Assembly: GCA_001466705.2 (NCBI GenBank) | Contig: LATX02000001.1 | Location: forward strand, 434,001 to 498,000 | Reading direction: 5' to 3' | DNA length: 64,000 nt | Source of the DNA: Moniliophthora roreri | Lineage: Eukaryota; Basidiomycota; Agaricomycetes; Agaricales; Marasmiaceae | Made by a program: the position numbers and the translations under genes | Notes under the pieces: model-generated | Told to the model about the DNA's origin: nothing | Seen by the model: the letters and a program-made list of their open reading frames with translations, nothing else | The model's database searches: none | Shown here: in pieces, positions 1-11,601 of the stretch | Position numbering within the stretch: position 1 is the stretch's first letter | How the letters are laid out: each line of letters starts with the position of its first letter

Positions 1-828
1 TTGAGTTTGTCTATCAGTTTCAAAACTAGTAGCAGGAAGTATGCATTTTTAACTGTTCCTTCATTGAGTTGTTGATAATCCTGTGTTGGTCATAGGGCTC
101 CCTTCTCCTTTTTGGCTACAAAGAAGAATGGAGAGCCCATCAGAGATTTCAATTTCTGGATGTATCCTTTGCATAAGTTCTCCTCCAGGAACTTATCCTG
201 TTTAGCCTGTTCACTTGGAGATAGTGGATAAAGTTTACAATCATGGGGAACAAAGTTGGGTTTCAGATCTATTGCATAGTCATATGATTGAGATGGAGAG
301 AAGCATTCAGAGGTCTTTTTTTCAAATCAATGGTAGTATTCTGCAAGGTACAAGGGTACTAGTTCTTCAATAGTCTTCTTTGGGGCTTCTTTCACTTGCA
401 CTAATTCTTGAGATGTAGTTGTCTTGGCTCTGATAAGGACTTCCAGTTTTGTATTATCCAAAATTCCCATAAACCTCTTAATAGAGATTCTTTGTAATGG
501 AGGGAATTCCATCTGACCCATCTGCCAGTTGATTTTGGGGTTCTGTGCTCATAACCATAGGAATCCAAGAATAATCTTCTCATCTCTGATTCCAGAGATC
601 ATAAAATCTTCTTGGAATTCTCTTTCTCCAATTGTAAAGTTGAATCTCATGGTATGTGAGATCCATGCTGTTTTATTCAGAGTCCCATCTATGTTGAATA
701 CCTTTACTCATTTCAAAAGGGATTCTATCTTTTCCCAAGTATTTGCATGAATTCTGGGCTAATAAACTTTCCTCCTGCTCCAGAGTCTAGAAGGGCTTTG
801 GTTTCAACAGTTTGTTTCCCACTTTATA
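1..828 (-). pseudogene. Retroelement pol fragment: protease and start of reverse transcriptase
   Basis: On the minus strand near 800-755 there is TKALLDSGAGGKFIS, the aspartic protease active-site region (DSGA). It is followed by a linker with IILGF and INWQMGQMEF, typical of the protease-RT junction in Ty3/gypsy elements. The RT start near 240-1 shows [16 protein letters not shown], then [14 protein letters not shown] and QDYQQLN. Several stops interrupt the frame, for example after LGKR near 730. It is truncated by the window edge before the RT catalytic YVDD-type motif, so RT completeness cannot be judged. Confidence 0.8.
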
Positions 829-2226
829 CTAGAAAGGAATGTGCATAGAATTTGAATCAATTGTAGCTAGTACAAAGTATGAGATCATTATCAGTGGAGG
901 GGACATTGAGCTCTTCTGCCTTTTCTTAAGTTCCTTTTCCTCCTTCAATTGTTCTTCTATAATAGCCCTTATCTTCATAAATCTATCTTCAACCATTACC
1001 TTCTTCTGTTCCTCTTTCTTTGACTTGTCTGGGCAATCTTTCACTTGATGGCCACTTTTTCCACATTGGAAACACAATCCCTTCACCATGTACTCCTTTC
1101 AGTCTTCCTCACTGATCTTCTTAATAGTGACTTCCTTTTTTCAGAACATCCTCTGCCATTCCTTTCCTTCCTCTTCATCCAGCTTTCTGGCATGCTGGTG
1201 TGCTTGTTTGTACAATTTGTCAAACAGGATAGCAGCATTCATTCAGTCTTTGATATTCTCCAGCTTCCCTTCTGGTCTAGTCATGATTTTCAGCATGAGA
1301 GATCAGAGTAGTCCTCTCTTGAATGCTTTGATCTGGGCCATATTGTTGTATCCAGTCTGATTGGCTAGATACTTGAACTGGTAGCTGTACTTGTTGGCTC
1401 TTTCCTTCATCTTTAAATCCCAAAGCTTCATCTATGCATCAAGTTCTACATCAAGGGGTTCAAATGACTCTTTAAAATTTTTAAGGAAATCCTTCCATGC
1501 TGAAATCTTCTTGGGGTTTTCCTCAGCTAGCAGGGCATCAGGCTTCTCTGATTTCCAGAACTGGGTGGGCCCTCCTTGAATGTAGGACAGCATAAATAGC
1601 TCCTTCAGCTTGTCCTTCTTGAAAGCCTTCAGATTCAGTGCCACATATAATTGCACTTTCTGCATAAACTTCTTCATATCTTTTCTGTCTTCTGTAAATG
1701 GAGTGGGCAACATGGCTTTAATTTCTCTCCCACTGTCTTCTTCTTCTTTAGTTACAGTGGAGGCTACAACTGTTGATTCCTCTTTTTTCAGTCTGCTTCC
1801 CAATGGCTTGGATCCTTCTCCAGACATTTCAATTAGAGGTCTCAGTGTCATTGATCTGAGGCTCATTTTCAATACTTTCAGAAGCTTCTGAAACAGATCT
1901 GGTTCTTCAGGCAAGTTGAAGGAGATATCTGGTGTTGATAATCCTTCTTTCTTCAATGTCTTCCCATATGGTAAGAGTTTGGAGTCTTCTTCTGCAATGC
2001 CAGGAGCTATGAATTCTGGGGTCAAGGTTCTTCTTGTTTCAAGTTCTTCAGCTTGAGACTGCTTCAATGGTGATTGCAATGGCAAGAGGGTCAGGATCTG
2101 TCTGCACAACTGACAGGTTAGCAGTGGGACTACTAGTCCACCAGAGTTCAATATCAATTGGGTTTGTAATTCCCACCATCTTGCTTCTGCTTTAGCAATT
2201 TCTTGTTCAATCTGTTGTTTCCACAT
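829..2226 (-). pseudogene. Retroelement gag, disrupted
   Basis: The first open stretch runs from the ATG at 2226 to a stop at 1432 (264 codons). It includes a Retrotrans_gag-like core with PTQFWKSEKPDALL and SAWKDFLKNFKESF. After this stop the gag homology continues (KERANKYSYQFKYLANQTG near 1400-1340) with further stops and frame changes. It ends with a zinc knuckle CFQCGKSGHQVKDC (CX2CX4HX4C, near 1075-1030), which packages RNA in intact elements. The stop codon in the middle of the capsid region and the later frame breaks mark a decayed copy. Confidence 0.85.
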
Positions 2227-2308
2227 TAATAGAGTGTCAGTTGCTTGTTTTAGTGATGTCTTGTCTTTCAGGTAGATAATGCCTAAACCCTGGTAGGTTG
2301 GCTATTGA

Positions 2309-2320
2309 TCAGCTTGACCT
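2309..2320 (-). promoter_or_regulatory. Self-complementary primer-binding site of the retroelement
   Basis: Two bases inside the LTR boundary the minus strand reads AGGTCAAGCTGA. The exact 12-nt complement, TCAGCTTGACCT, lies inside the LTR at 2483-2472 on the same strand, right where transcription is expected to start (about 30 nt after the TATA-like box). No tRNA-type site beginning TGG is seen next to the LTR. In Tf1-type elements the 5' end of the mRNA folds back onto such a site to prime reverse transcription. The pairing is visible; the priming role is inferred. Confidence 0.65.
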
Positions 2321-2322
2321 TA

Positions 2323-2624
2323 TGTTACATTACTCATGCAGCAACATTAACACCTCAACACCACAAGACTTAGTGATGTAGAGTTCTTAAAGTCAAGTTT
2401 GAGTTTGCTCAGAGAATCCTGAGGTTTAGAGTTCCAACTATCATTTGCTAAACACAAGTATAGATTAAACCAGGTCAAGCTGAAGAGCTAGAGTCCTGGT
2501 ACACACTTAAATAGATACATCCAATAGCTATATATCATAATGCGCCAGGAGGGGCGCATCCTCAACTTCTTTAACTTAAGGTTTAAGGAAAGTGGCACTC
2601 GAAAGCTGATATTATATGGTGACA
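2323..2624 (-). repeat. Long terminal repeat (5' LTR of the retroelement)
   Basis: The segment is bounded by TGTTAC at 2323 and GTGACA at 2619-2624, an imperfect inverted terminal hexamer with the TG...CA ends of LTRs, and is 302 bp long. On the minus strand it carries a TATA-like TATTTAA at about 2513-2507, roughly 30 nt before the proposed transcript start near 2483. The gag start codon follows at 2226. The bases just outside (2625-2629) are TTTTT, a possible 5-bp target duplication that cannot be checked because the other end is off the window. Confidence 0.7.
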
Positions 2625-4471
2625 TTTTTTATATACATAAGAAACTTGGATGACCTGTATAGTCCAAGAGGAGGAAAGGGGGGGGGGCAGGTGAAGACAT
2701 GCATGTGCTTTGTCTGAGATAGTGTTCCCAGATAAGAAGATGAACATGGTACATGATGCAAGAAGTCAAGAAACAGGAAAGGGTATTATTAGGGTTTTAT
2801 AAGTCATTGTTGTCCAGGTCATTGTATATTTCCAATGCATCACTTCATTTGAGACTGTTAAAGATTTCCGCAGCACCGTTGTATGGTCCTGTATAACATG
2901 TTACATTTCTGCCTCGATATTGCAGGCTGACTGTGATCAAGTCATGCCTTTATATTCTGTTAGCATCAGTATTGGAGGATTGGAAATGACATGCTTTGTA
3001 CTGTAGACATTGGGTTTGACTCCTTTTTTTACTATATAATGAACAGTCCCATCTCCATTACATGGTAATCGAAGAAGCTCATAGATTCCAGATTGTTTGA
3101 GTTTATAATTATATTTCATTGCCACAGTGTGTTTTGGAACATCTTTACTACACCCTGAAAACCTTCAGGTAAAAGGTTGTGGTCATTAGAAGGAAGGCGA
3201 CCATTTCCACTAGTCCTGTTGGTGGTTCTGTAAGTGATAGGTCAAGGGATATTGTACAATGACTTACCAGGTTCATAGACCTTGGATAGTTTCATTTGTT
3301 TCAGGGTTTTCTGCAAAGTAGATAATGTATGTTATGGAGGTTCGGAGCACTGGGGGAGGTGTGTGGTGTTGATTCAACAATTCTGTGAGTGGCATGGAAT
3401 CCATGTCATGGCAACATCCAGAAGGAGAAGTGGAATGGGATTTGTATGGAGGCAGTAGATTTTGGCCTTCACCAGTGACTGACGGCTGGAGGTCAGGTAT
3501 TGGTGATTGTGGTTGAAAGGGTTCCAACACTTTCACTATTGGAATTTTGGTCTTCCTGGTCGTTTTCAAGGTGTATGATGGACAGCAATGTGATAGAAAT
3601 TTGGAATGCTGCTCCTCACATATGTCAGCACTTTTCTTTCGACATGACTATTCACAGCAACTTGGATTGAAATCATTTGACTCAGATGCAGGCCTTGGGT
3701 GGATGGCACAGCCTCTTATTTGCACTTGTTACAGATTTCACCGAAGCTATACAGTAATTTGAACTGATCTTCCTGACAAGACTCTCCTCTAGGAGTTGGG
3801 GAATGTCCTGTATGTAAGCAGTATTGGCTAAACATGAGTAATGTCCAGTGCTGCTGGTATATGCTGACACAGTAATATTACAAGTATGAGAATGGAAGTG
3901 GAACTGGAAAGGTGTAGATGTCCAATGGTAGTAAGATAGAGAGGAAGAAGGGAGCTGGAAAGGTGTAAGAAGTCTGATGATAACAAGCATAAGTACTAAA
4001 AGGGGAAAAGTGTATCAGTCACAGGTCACCCCTCCATTTGAATTGATTGAAATACATCAGTACTAACACAGTTAATCAGATGCAAGATCTTGTTAACAAG
4101 AAATATGGTTCCAGAGAGCAGTGTTTATACAAATGTAGCCAGGGAAGTTCACAAGCAACTTGAGTCTCTAAAGATTACTCTGGCTAATAGCTGGGAGTCT
4201 AGATATTTTTGTCCATGTTAGTTAACATACTTACAGCTGATAGAGCACCATTTGAACATGATAATGTTTGATGCAGGTGCAGAGGCACACACACCACTCC
4301 ACATTACTGTATAGCTAAGCATGACATTTAATAGTAATGAGTATTAAATGATTGTTGAATATGGTACAGATTGATATGCTTTATATAATCTATAGATGCA
4401 CAAACAGCCCAGATTGCTGGACATAGCTATCCATTGATAAATAGCATGCAAGACACTATCTTTATTATATT
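2625..4471. other. AT-rich intergenic block, no recognised gene
   Basis: Between the LTR and the 3' end of the MDV1-like gene the DNA is AT-rich and carries only short reading frames, the longest minus-strand ones at 2937-3125, 3273-3569 and 3682-3990. None shows a domain I recognise, and they do not join through plausible splice sites into a family I know. A short repeat (CTGGAAAGGTGTA) occurs at about 3904 and 3955. The block may be decayed transposon DNA, since it adjoins one, but that is inference. Confidence 0.5.
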
Positions 4472-7106
4472 CTATAATGACCATATTTTCATCGTTGCAT
4501 CTCGTGCACCTGACACCATGTAACGATCCATGTATCGAAGACGTTCAGCAGGTTTTGTATGCCCATTGGTCAAGAGTGTCGAGTGTTGCATGCTTGTGCG
4601 GTTGTATATCTATTACAAGGTGATTGTATCAGGCACATTTCCAGATAAATGATAAAGACAAGGGCAAACCTTGATTCCATTCTCACCAGCCGTAGCAACA
4701 ATTTTTCTTGTGTCAAACTGTAGAGCAGTTACTGGGTGATCATATTTCAACGTCTCAAATATAGCACCAGTTCGAAGATCCCATATCTAAAGATGGCTTA
4801 GTGTCATAGGATAAAATAGGGTCGTGCTACATACTCGAATGGTTTTGTCCAAACTGCCACTGGCGACATGTATCTCGTCAAATTGGAGACATGTGACAGG
4901 GGCCGTATGTCCCATTAGAGTTCGGTGGGCTTGTCCTGTACGCACTGTGAAGTCGTTGTCAGTGTCCGAAAAATTTGCATGGGCGGGTAACATACTGTCC
5001 CACATGCGTACTGCACCATCACCACTTCCACTGACGAGACCGTAACCCCAGAACTGGACACCGCCAACAAAGTCCTCATACATATCCCAGCTGCCATCCG
5101 CATACGGTGGCATTGGGACTGCAAAGGTACCAATAGAGTTGGCTGCCCCAGCGAAGAGATTGCTTGAAAGCGAAGAACCAGGAGCAGATGCAGTCTGATG
5201 TGATATTGCCCATAGAATGTCCATGGTCATCACACATTGTCCAGTGGTCAAATCCCACTGACGAAGAGTCTTGTCTGAAGCACCAGTCACCTGTGATTGA
5301 ACAAAAGATGAGGGCCTTCAATGTCAGTCTTATGACGCATCTGTCCACGCACCAGACATTCATCTTCAAAGAACAGTGCAGTCACAGCTTTGGTATGCCC
5401 TTCCAAAACTCTTACACATGACTGATCTGCCCTCTCCTTATCCTTTCCGTCCTTGATTCCGTTCTGCTTCATATCATCCTCATCTTCTTCCTCTGCAACG
5501 TCACTTAAACTGACGAGCTCACCCTCTCCCCAGCTATCACCATCCGCTGCATCAACCCGTCTGAGGTCCCAAAGTCTGACCGTTCCGTCCTCACTCCCAG
5601 TCAGACAAACGTGGCTTTCAACCTGAATGGTCTTTACGGTTCCTGTGTGTCCGCGTAATCGTCCTATCTCAGATCCGGAGAAAAGATCCCAAACATATGG
5701 TTGAGAGTCCTCTTGGGATGCACTGACAAGCGTGCCATAGGGTTCAGAAAAGTCGAGGGCGGTTATCGGAGTTTTATGGCCTTCTAGCGTCTGGAAAGGA
5801 CACATGAATCTCGCGTGACAGACAGCAGACTTAAGTTACAAACCATAAAGGCGACGCCTGGCGGAAGCTCGTCATGTTCCGAGGGTAAGAAAGCGGGGCC
5901 TTTCCGACGACGAGAACTCTGCGGTAGGTGGAGCTCTTGCGGTCTATGGGCTTTTGACTCTCGATGGGATGTCGACTGTTCGAATTCAAGGCGTTCTTTA
6001 ACGCCCTCCACTATAGAATCAAATTAGTGTTCATATTGAGATGGATCCGGCATACACATACACTCTGCGTCCAACTCTAACTCGTCCTCTTGCAGCTTCA
6101 AGAGATCACCTTCAAGCTTCGTACGTATTTCGTCTAAAGCTTCGATTTTGCGAGTGATTTCGGAAATCTCACTGTTGATGAGACTCTATATGGTGAAACT
6201 ATAGATGAGAAATGGATTAACAAAAAAAGAAAGGCGGTATGCGTACCCGTTTGACATGGATATTCTCCTTGTCCCTTTGGATTTCTTTACGTTGCCGCAG
6301 TAGCTCCTCTTTTCCCAACATCTTCGTCGCACTCAGACTCTCTCTTCCCTTCCTCTTCCCTTTCCTCATGGTTCCTTCCGTCGGCGAGACCAGTACCATA
6401 TCGTCATCGCTCACCACGCTTCTGCCATCATGTTCCTCCTCCTCAACCAAGAGTCCTCGCGCGTTCATTCCCAATTTCTTCAGCCCTATATGAGGTGCAT
6501 CCACGCTCCTCATCTGCCTTCTCCTTGTCCGACTCTGGTCTGCAGTCGGGATAGTCGCATTGAATCCTCTCAGCAAACTAACGTCAGAGGCTACACCTTC
6601 TGGCTCCGGAACCTCTTCGTTGAGGAGCTGCTCTGTCGCTTCCACGATCTCCAAATCTCTTGAAGTTATTCGACGGCTTCCCATACTCAATCTAAGCGGA
6701 GCACGCCCCAAAGTTGCGAAGTGATCCATTCGAGGACGAGTCACGGAGGGCCCCGTTACAGATGGTCTTGTTGTTCTCGATGATACCGTCACTGCCGAAT
6801 TCATCATCTTGGGTGTCATGATGACTGGCGCCACTGGAGAGAGAATATAAGTAAAGAGCACAATAGCCCTGTCATGAAATATTTTCGGGGAATTCGCGTA
6901 CATTCGGATAGAATTCTCGTCGAGTCTCGTTTCTTGTGACTGAAAGGAGCCGATAAAACCTTCTGAAAGAGGGCCAGCTTCCCCGCTCCTGACGACGAGG
7001 AAGGCGTTTCTGGAGAGTCAGTTATAAGAGGGTCGAGGGCAGCACGCGCATTTCGTTTCTGGTCTTCTGCTTTGATTTGAGATGATTCCGTAGAATCAGC
7101 AGACAT
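4472..7106 (-). CDS. MDV1: Mdv1/Caf4-like mitochondrial division WD40 protein
   Basis: This is the adaptor that links the outer-membrane receptor Fis1 to the dynamin Dnm1 during mitochondrial fission. Order in the protein: a Ser/Thr-rich N-terminal part; a coiled coil encoded near 6190-6070 ([18 protein letters not shown]); then WD40 repeats from about 5800 to the end, with repeated GH...WD signatures such as [45 protein letters not shown] and, in the last exon, [12 protein letters not shown] just before the TAG at 4472-4474. An acidic insert (EEEDEDD) sits between two blades, as in the yeast proteins. At least five introns are needed. The ATG at 7106 is my choice. An open stretch reaching ATG 7332 lies upstream but does not join cleanly, so the N terminus is uncertain. 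The C-terminal neighbour relation is to the AT-rich block; upstream lies the end of CCT3. Confidence 0.85.
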
Positions 7107-7448
7107 GAGATGCGTGCAGCAGAATGGGAAACTGCGAGGCCAACTGTTGCTCGCGGTGAAGACGACCAAAAATTGAACAGTTACGAAGGAGCTCGGCTCG
7201 TTTAAAATATTCCCACGCATGATATGGAATGCAAGCAGAGACCACGCGCTCCAACGAAATATGTTGAGTTTTGACGGCAGCTAACATTTTCACTCTTTTC
7301 CCGCCAGCTTTGCCCAAAACTTCAACGTGCATGACTGACTAACAAGGGGTATCGATCTATTCAGCCATAGTAGTAGCAATTTCTCCTCAATCAATTGCAA
7401 GACAAAACATTATACATCACGTATGTCTCGAATTCTGTTATATAACGA

Positions 7449-9557
7449 CTATCCTTCCATAATCTCCTCCGGTGGAGGCCCCTGCGCTTGCTCTCTGTCC
7501 TTCCTGACAGCTTGGACGACATCATCAACTCGCAGTAACATCCGTGCAGCCTGCATAAAACATATGGTCAATTAAAGTAGAGTAAGCACTCGTCTAACGT
7601 ACCTCAATAGCAGTTTTGAGGGTTTGAATCTATAAGAATTGACTTGCCAATAAGTAGCTGCCCGCCGGGTCTTCGAGGAATGCATACCTTGACACTAGTT
7701 GATTCATAAAGACCATACAATTTCATATCCACGATTTTCCCAGTCTCGCCATTGACTCCCCATGAGTTTTCACCGTTAGCATGTTTAGCCTGATGATAGG
7801 ATAGGTTAAGAGTAGGACTTCAAAGAATGAGCAGCAAACGTACCCGAAGCTCAGTCAACACACGAATGGCGTTACCACCTGCGTTTTGAACCAATGTTCT
7901 TGGTATCACTTCCATGGCATCAGCAACAGCTCTAAACGGCCAACCCTCAACGCCAACAATGCTGCGAGCCTTCGCCTGCAAGCCCACGCTAATCGCCATT
8001 TCGGTTGCACCTCCACCTGGTGTGAGCGTTGGGTTGAAGACGACATTTCGAGCAACGGACATTGCGTCAGCGAGGTTTCGATCGATTTCATTCAGGATAT
8101 CTTTCGAAGGGCCCCGTAAGACGATCGTACACGCCTTCGGCGTCTTGCACTCCGTAAGGAATGTGAAATACCTACGAGTGCCTGTTAAGCTTGCTCAAAA
8201 GCACCAGGTGAGGGACTCACTCATCGCCAATCTTCTCGATGTTGAAGAGTCCGCACTGAGTTCCAACATCCGACTCACGTAGGTCTTCTACACGATTGAC
8301 GATGGTAGCTCCGACCGCGAGTGCTATCCGATTGTTATCTGATTTCCTTACACGACGGATAGCAGACACATTGTTCTTGACTAGCACATGTTGCGCGAGG
8401 TCTGCAAATATCATCAATGAAACCTCAAGAAGGATAGGGCAAGAAGTCATTACCTGAGATGCCCTTCTCTGTTATGACAAGGTCAGGCTTATACTCTAGA
8501 ATTCTATTCACCATCGCCTTGACCTGCTCCTCCTCGATATCTTGCGCCCGTTGCCAGTCACCTTCCTTTGAGAACTCCATGTTCGTTTGGCTTTCTCCCT
8601 TTTTATATTCCAGAGGACAGTCCAGCAAAACGATTCGAGGGTTAGCTATTCTGCGTCTCATGCTAGGATGCGTAATGTCCTTGTTTAACATGACTCCGTT
8701 CAACACTTCACTTTGCTCTATCTCTCCACCCGGGATCTTTTCCACTCGAGCATATCGTTTTATGTCGACGGTTTTGAGCCCGCCATCGTCCTGAGCGACC
8801 GTACGCACGGCTCTCAAAGCAAGCTTGCACATGAGATCGGACCACCGTACCACAAACTTGGTCCCAATGGAGGTTTTGATGAGGGAAAGCATCTCTTCAT
8901 CGTTGTTCACGTCGATGGGGATCGATATGCGTTTGATGATTTCCAGTGCTTCTTTCAAGGCTTTGTTGTAGGCAGATATGATAACCACGGGATGAATGTC
9001 TCTTTCGAGTTGGGATAAGGATTGCGCGAGAATTTCTCCAGCTTCATTTTCATCAAATCATAAGTAATGACCATGAAAATCAAGTGGTTGAAGGCGTACC
9101 GAGAATGATAACACTCGTCGTTCCATCTCCACATTCTTCATCCTGCGTTCGACTAAGCTCGATCATGTTCTTTGCTGCAGGATGAGCAACGTCTATTTCT
9201 CGAAGGATGGCATTCCCATCGTTCGTCAGCCTGTTAAAAAGTGGCGTCAAAAGTTACATGAGGAGGAAAGGTATAAGAGGTAATTACAAAATTCCTCCCA
9301 TGGGATCCAGGATCATCTTTAGCATGGACTTTGGACCTAGACATGTTCGAATAACGTCGGCAACGGTCTGATATCAAATCAGTACGGTTTTGAAGCAATT
9401 CTTGAGAAAGTAGCTTACTTTGGCTGCTGTAATATTCGAGACCTGGGCTTTACGGCCTGACTGCCTTTCCGGCGTCGTATCTGGTAAATCTTCAGTATAG
9501 TCCCATCACATTATTTCTGTGCATACTCATGACAAAAACTGGCGTTTGGCCAGACAT
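7449..9557 (-). CDS. CCT3: T-complex protein 1 subunit gamma (chaperonin CCT3)
   Basis: This is one of the eight subunits of the cytosolic group II chaperonin TRiC/CCT, which folds actin, tubulin and many WD40 proteins using ATP. The translated exons give about 550 residues, the normal family size. Visible signatures are [16 protein letters not shown] and then [11 protein letters not shown] (ATP-binding and catalytic GDGTT) near 9150-9120; the apical-domain stretch [18 protein letters not shown] near 8630; and, late in the protein, [11 protein letters not shown] near 8020-7990. It ends in a conserved [13 protein letters not shown] segment with the stop at 7449-7451. The start MSGQTPVFV at 9557 fits the gamma-subunit N terminus. 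Several introns of about 50-60 nt interrupt it. Divergent to CDC73 with about 100 bp between start codons, so a shared promoter is likely. Confidence 0.95.
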
Positions 9558-9659
9558 GGTGCAAAGATTTTGAGATGAAGGAACTTGGAAAAGAGTCGCG
9601 TCCGTCACGCGTCACAGTCAGGATCCTCCTCCTTCTTTTCAGTCCAATCTTCCAACTTA

Positions 9660-11315
9660 ATGGCCGCTTCTGACCCACTATTGACTCTTCGCCAGGCGAT
9701 ACACTCAAAGTCACCCATAACATTCTCCCAAGACTCAGAACCTTGCCAAAATCTTGCCAAAGCTACTCACATCGTCATTGCAGGACAGTCATTCTCTAAG
9801 ACAATACCAACTCGATTCCTGAAGGTTTCTGCATCGTCTTCGACTTCACCCAATGATGCCTACACTTTGGAGGCTGTATACCTGGCGTGGTCACTCAAGA
9901 GTGCACCGGTTGCAGAGTATATGAAAAAGGCGAGAGAAGGAGGATTACTGACCGGCTTCGTCAGTGTTACCGAGCGTAAAGGAGTAGTAGATTGGTTAGA
10001 GGGAACCACAGAAGTTCATGAACGCGTAGCCCCCCTTGGTGTACAACCAGCCCAAACAAAAGCCGAAGGTCCTTCAACAACACCCCCTGGTTCTCCTCGC
10101 TCTTCTTTCTCATACACGACTACCAGCAAGGGAGCCGCTCTCCCTACACCTGCTGCTGGCACAAGTTTGCCAGCGAAACGACGATACGTTCCAGACTCTC
10201 ATGACGCAGAAGCTGTGAAGAAAATCAAGCAGCAAGAAGTGGAACTAAGAGATAGAAATTCAGTATTACGAGGTGTAAAAGCGAACGTATGTCCTACTCC
10301 CTTTGCTTCTTCCTTTTTGCTAAAACATGGTAGAACTTTTCCTCGGTCCGACAAGCGTTTGCAGATAAATTAAAAAAGATAAAGGACGCCAGTCGTCCAG
10401 GGGCAGCGGCTGCCGTGCCTACCCCAGTCCCTGGTTTGTTGTTTCTTTGCTGCGTGAAGTAACGCCACTCATTGTACTCAGACCCCAAGTTGCAAGCTCG
10501 CAAAGCTCGTATGTGATCTATACTGTTCTCTTCAGCCCCATAATAACTCTGCTCTAGGTCAAAACTACCCCATCATCATGATATCTTCATCTCCTACTGC
10601 ACTCATTACGATGCACAATGTGCGACGGTTTCTACAAGAATCTGTGTAGGTGGGGTCGCTCGCTCTGTATCCTTTTACTCACGCGCCATTGTATAGCTTT
10701 GAACCATCCAGTGAAGCGCAGGCCCGCGCACGTTCCGAGGGTAACTCACGTCCAGAAGATATGATACCTATATACCGCAAGTTGACTCACATCGACTCTG
10801 GTGGAAAGGAAACAGTCATTCAGAGCAAGTAAGGGTTCAGCCATTGCGCTGCTCGTCTGGTTGCCTAAACTCGCCTTTCGTCAGATATTTTGTCGTAGAT
10901 TCTACGGAAGCTCTATCAAAGTTTGGTGGTGCGGACGCATGGGATCGTGTGGTATGCGTTATGACCACAGGTCAAGCATGGCAATTCCGACCGTATAGGT
11001 GGAGCGAGCCGAAGGTCTTATTCCATCACGGTGAGACTTCCCTGTTGGCGCACGTTCGTCGACTCATTCCAAATATTAGTGAAAGGAATATACATGTCCT
11101 GGACGACTGAGCCACCAAATCCTAAAATCCGTGATTGGAATGTGACGGAACTAAAAGTGAGTTCCGACTCCTCCTGTAGCATGAACACGTTAGAACGATT
11201 CCTTTCGCAGATCGATCAACACCGTCGACATGTCGACAAGAGTGTCGTTGCGCATTTCTGGAGAATTCTCGATGACTGGACCTTGGCCAACAAACCGTGG
11301 CTTGTTAAAGGATAA
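9660..11315 (+). CDS. CDC73: Cdc73/parafibromin, Paf1 complex subunit
   Basis: A subunit of the Paf1 complex, which travels with RNA polymerase II and promotes elongation and histone modification. The N-terminal half matches the family: MAASDPLLTLRQAI at the start, then SLKSAPVAEYMKKAR, GVVDWLEG and KKIKQQEVELRDRNSVLRG. The C-terminal Ras-like domain appears in later exons: PIIMISSSPTALITMHNVR, IPIYRKLTHIDSGG, WDRVVCVMTTGQAWQFRPY and WRILDDWTLANKPWLVKG, with the stop at 11313-11315. About five short introns are needed, for example one ending just before VKGIYMSW near 11082. The ATG at 9660 gives the conserved beginning and no better start is seen. The 3' end converges with STH1, about 290 bp away. 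Confidence 0.93.
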
Positions 11316-11601
11316 TCCCGTTTTCTACGCTGCTGCCTACGTTGCCTGCATTTATGTTGTATATCTTTGTCCAGTCGTCGAGTTCGTTGTGAGAAAAGCT
11401 TCCTAGGCCCGAGTATGCTGAAATCAATGTGCACACAGTATAATGATTCTGACATGCTAGATTCGGCAATATTCAAGTAGATTTTCGGGATATAGAGTAC
11501 AATAAAGATCATTAACAGACAGTCGATCTACTACACATGCCAGAAGAAAAGGACAGCAAAACGAAATATACAGGTGAGGGAACAAACGTGCGAGACCAAA
11601 A

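Larger units (their letters stand above)
1..2624 (-). mobile_element. Ty3/gypsy-type LTR retrotransposon, 5' part, degenerate
   Basis: Read on the minus strand this is LTR, leader, gag with a CCHC zinc knuckle, an aspartic protease with a DSGA active site, and the beginning of reverse transcriptase, which continues past base 1. The order gag-PR-RT and the RT start (the KKEKGAL and PTQDYQQLN stretch near 130-60) are those of Ty3/gypsy elements. In-frame stops and frame changes interrupt gag and pol, so this copy is inactive. Only one LTR (2323-2624) lies inside the window; integrase, RNase H and the 3' LTR would lie to the left. Base composition is AT-richer than the host genes. The self-priming arrangement next to the LTR suggests the Tf1/sushi branch of chromoviruses. 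Class call is firm; branch is inference. Confidence 0.9.

Noticed and set aside
7107..7332. Open stretch from ATG 7332 as the N terminus of the MDV1-like protein
   Set aside because: It is in another frame from the MSADSTESS start and joining it needs an unusually short 38-nt intron; it is more likely leader sequence.
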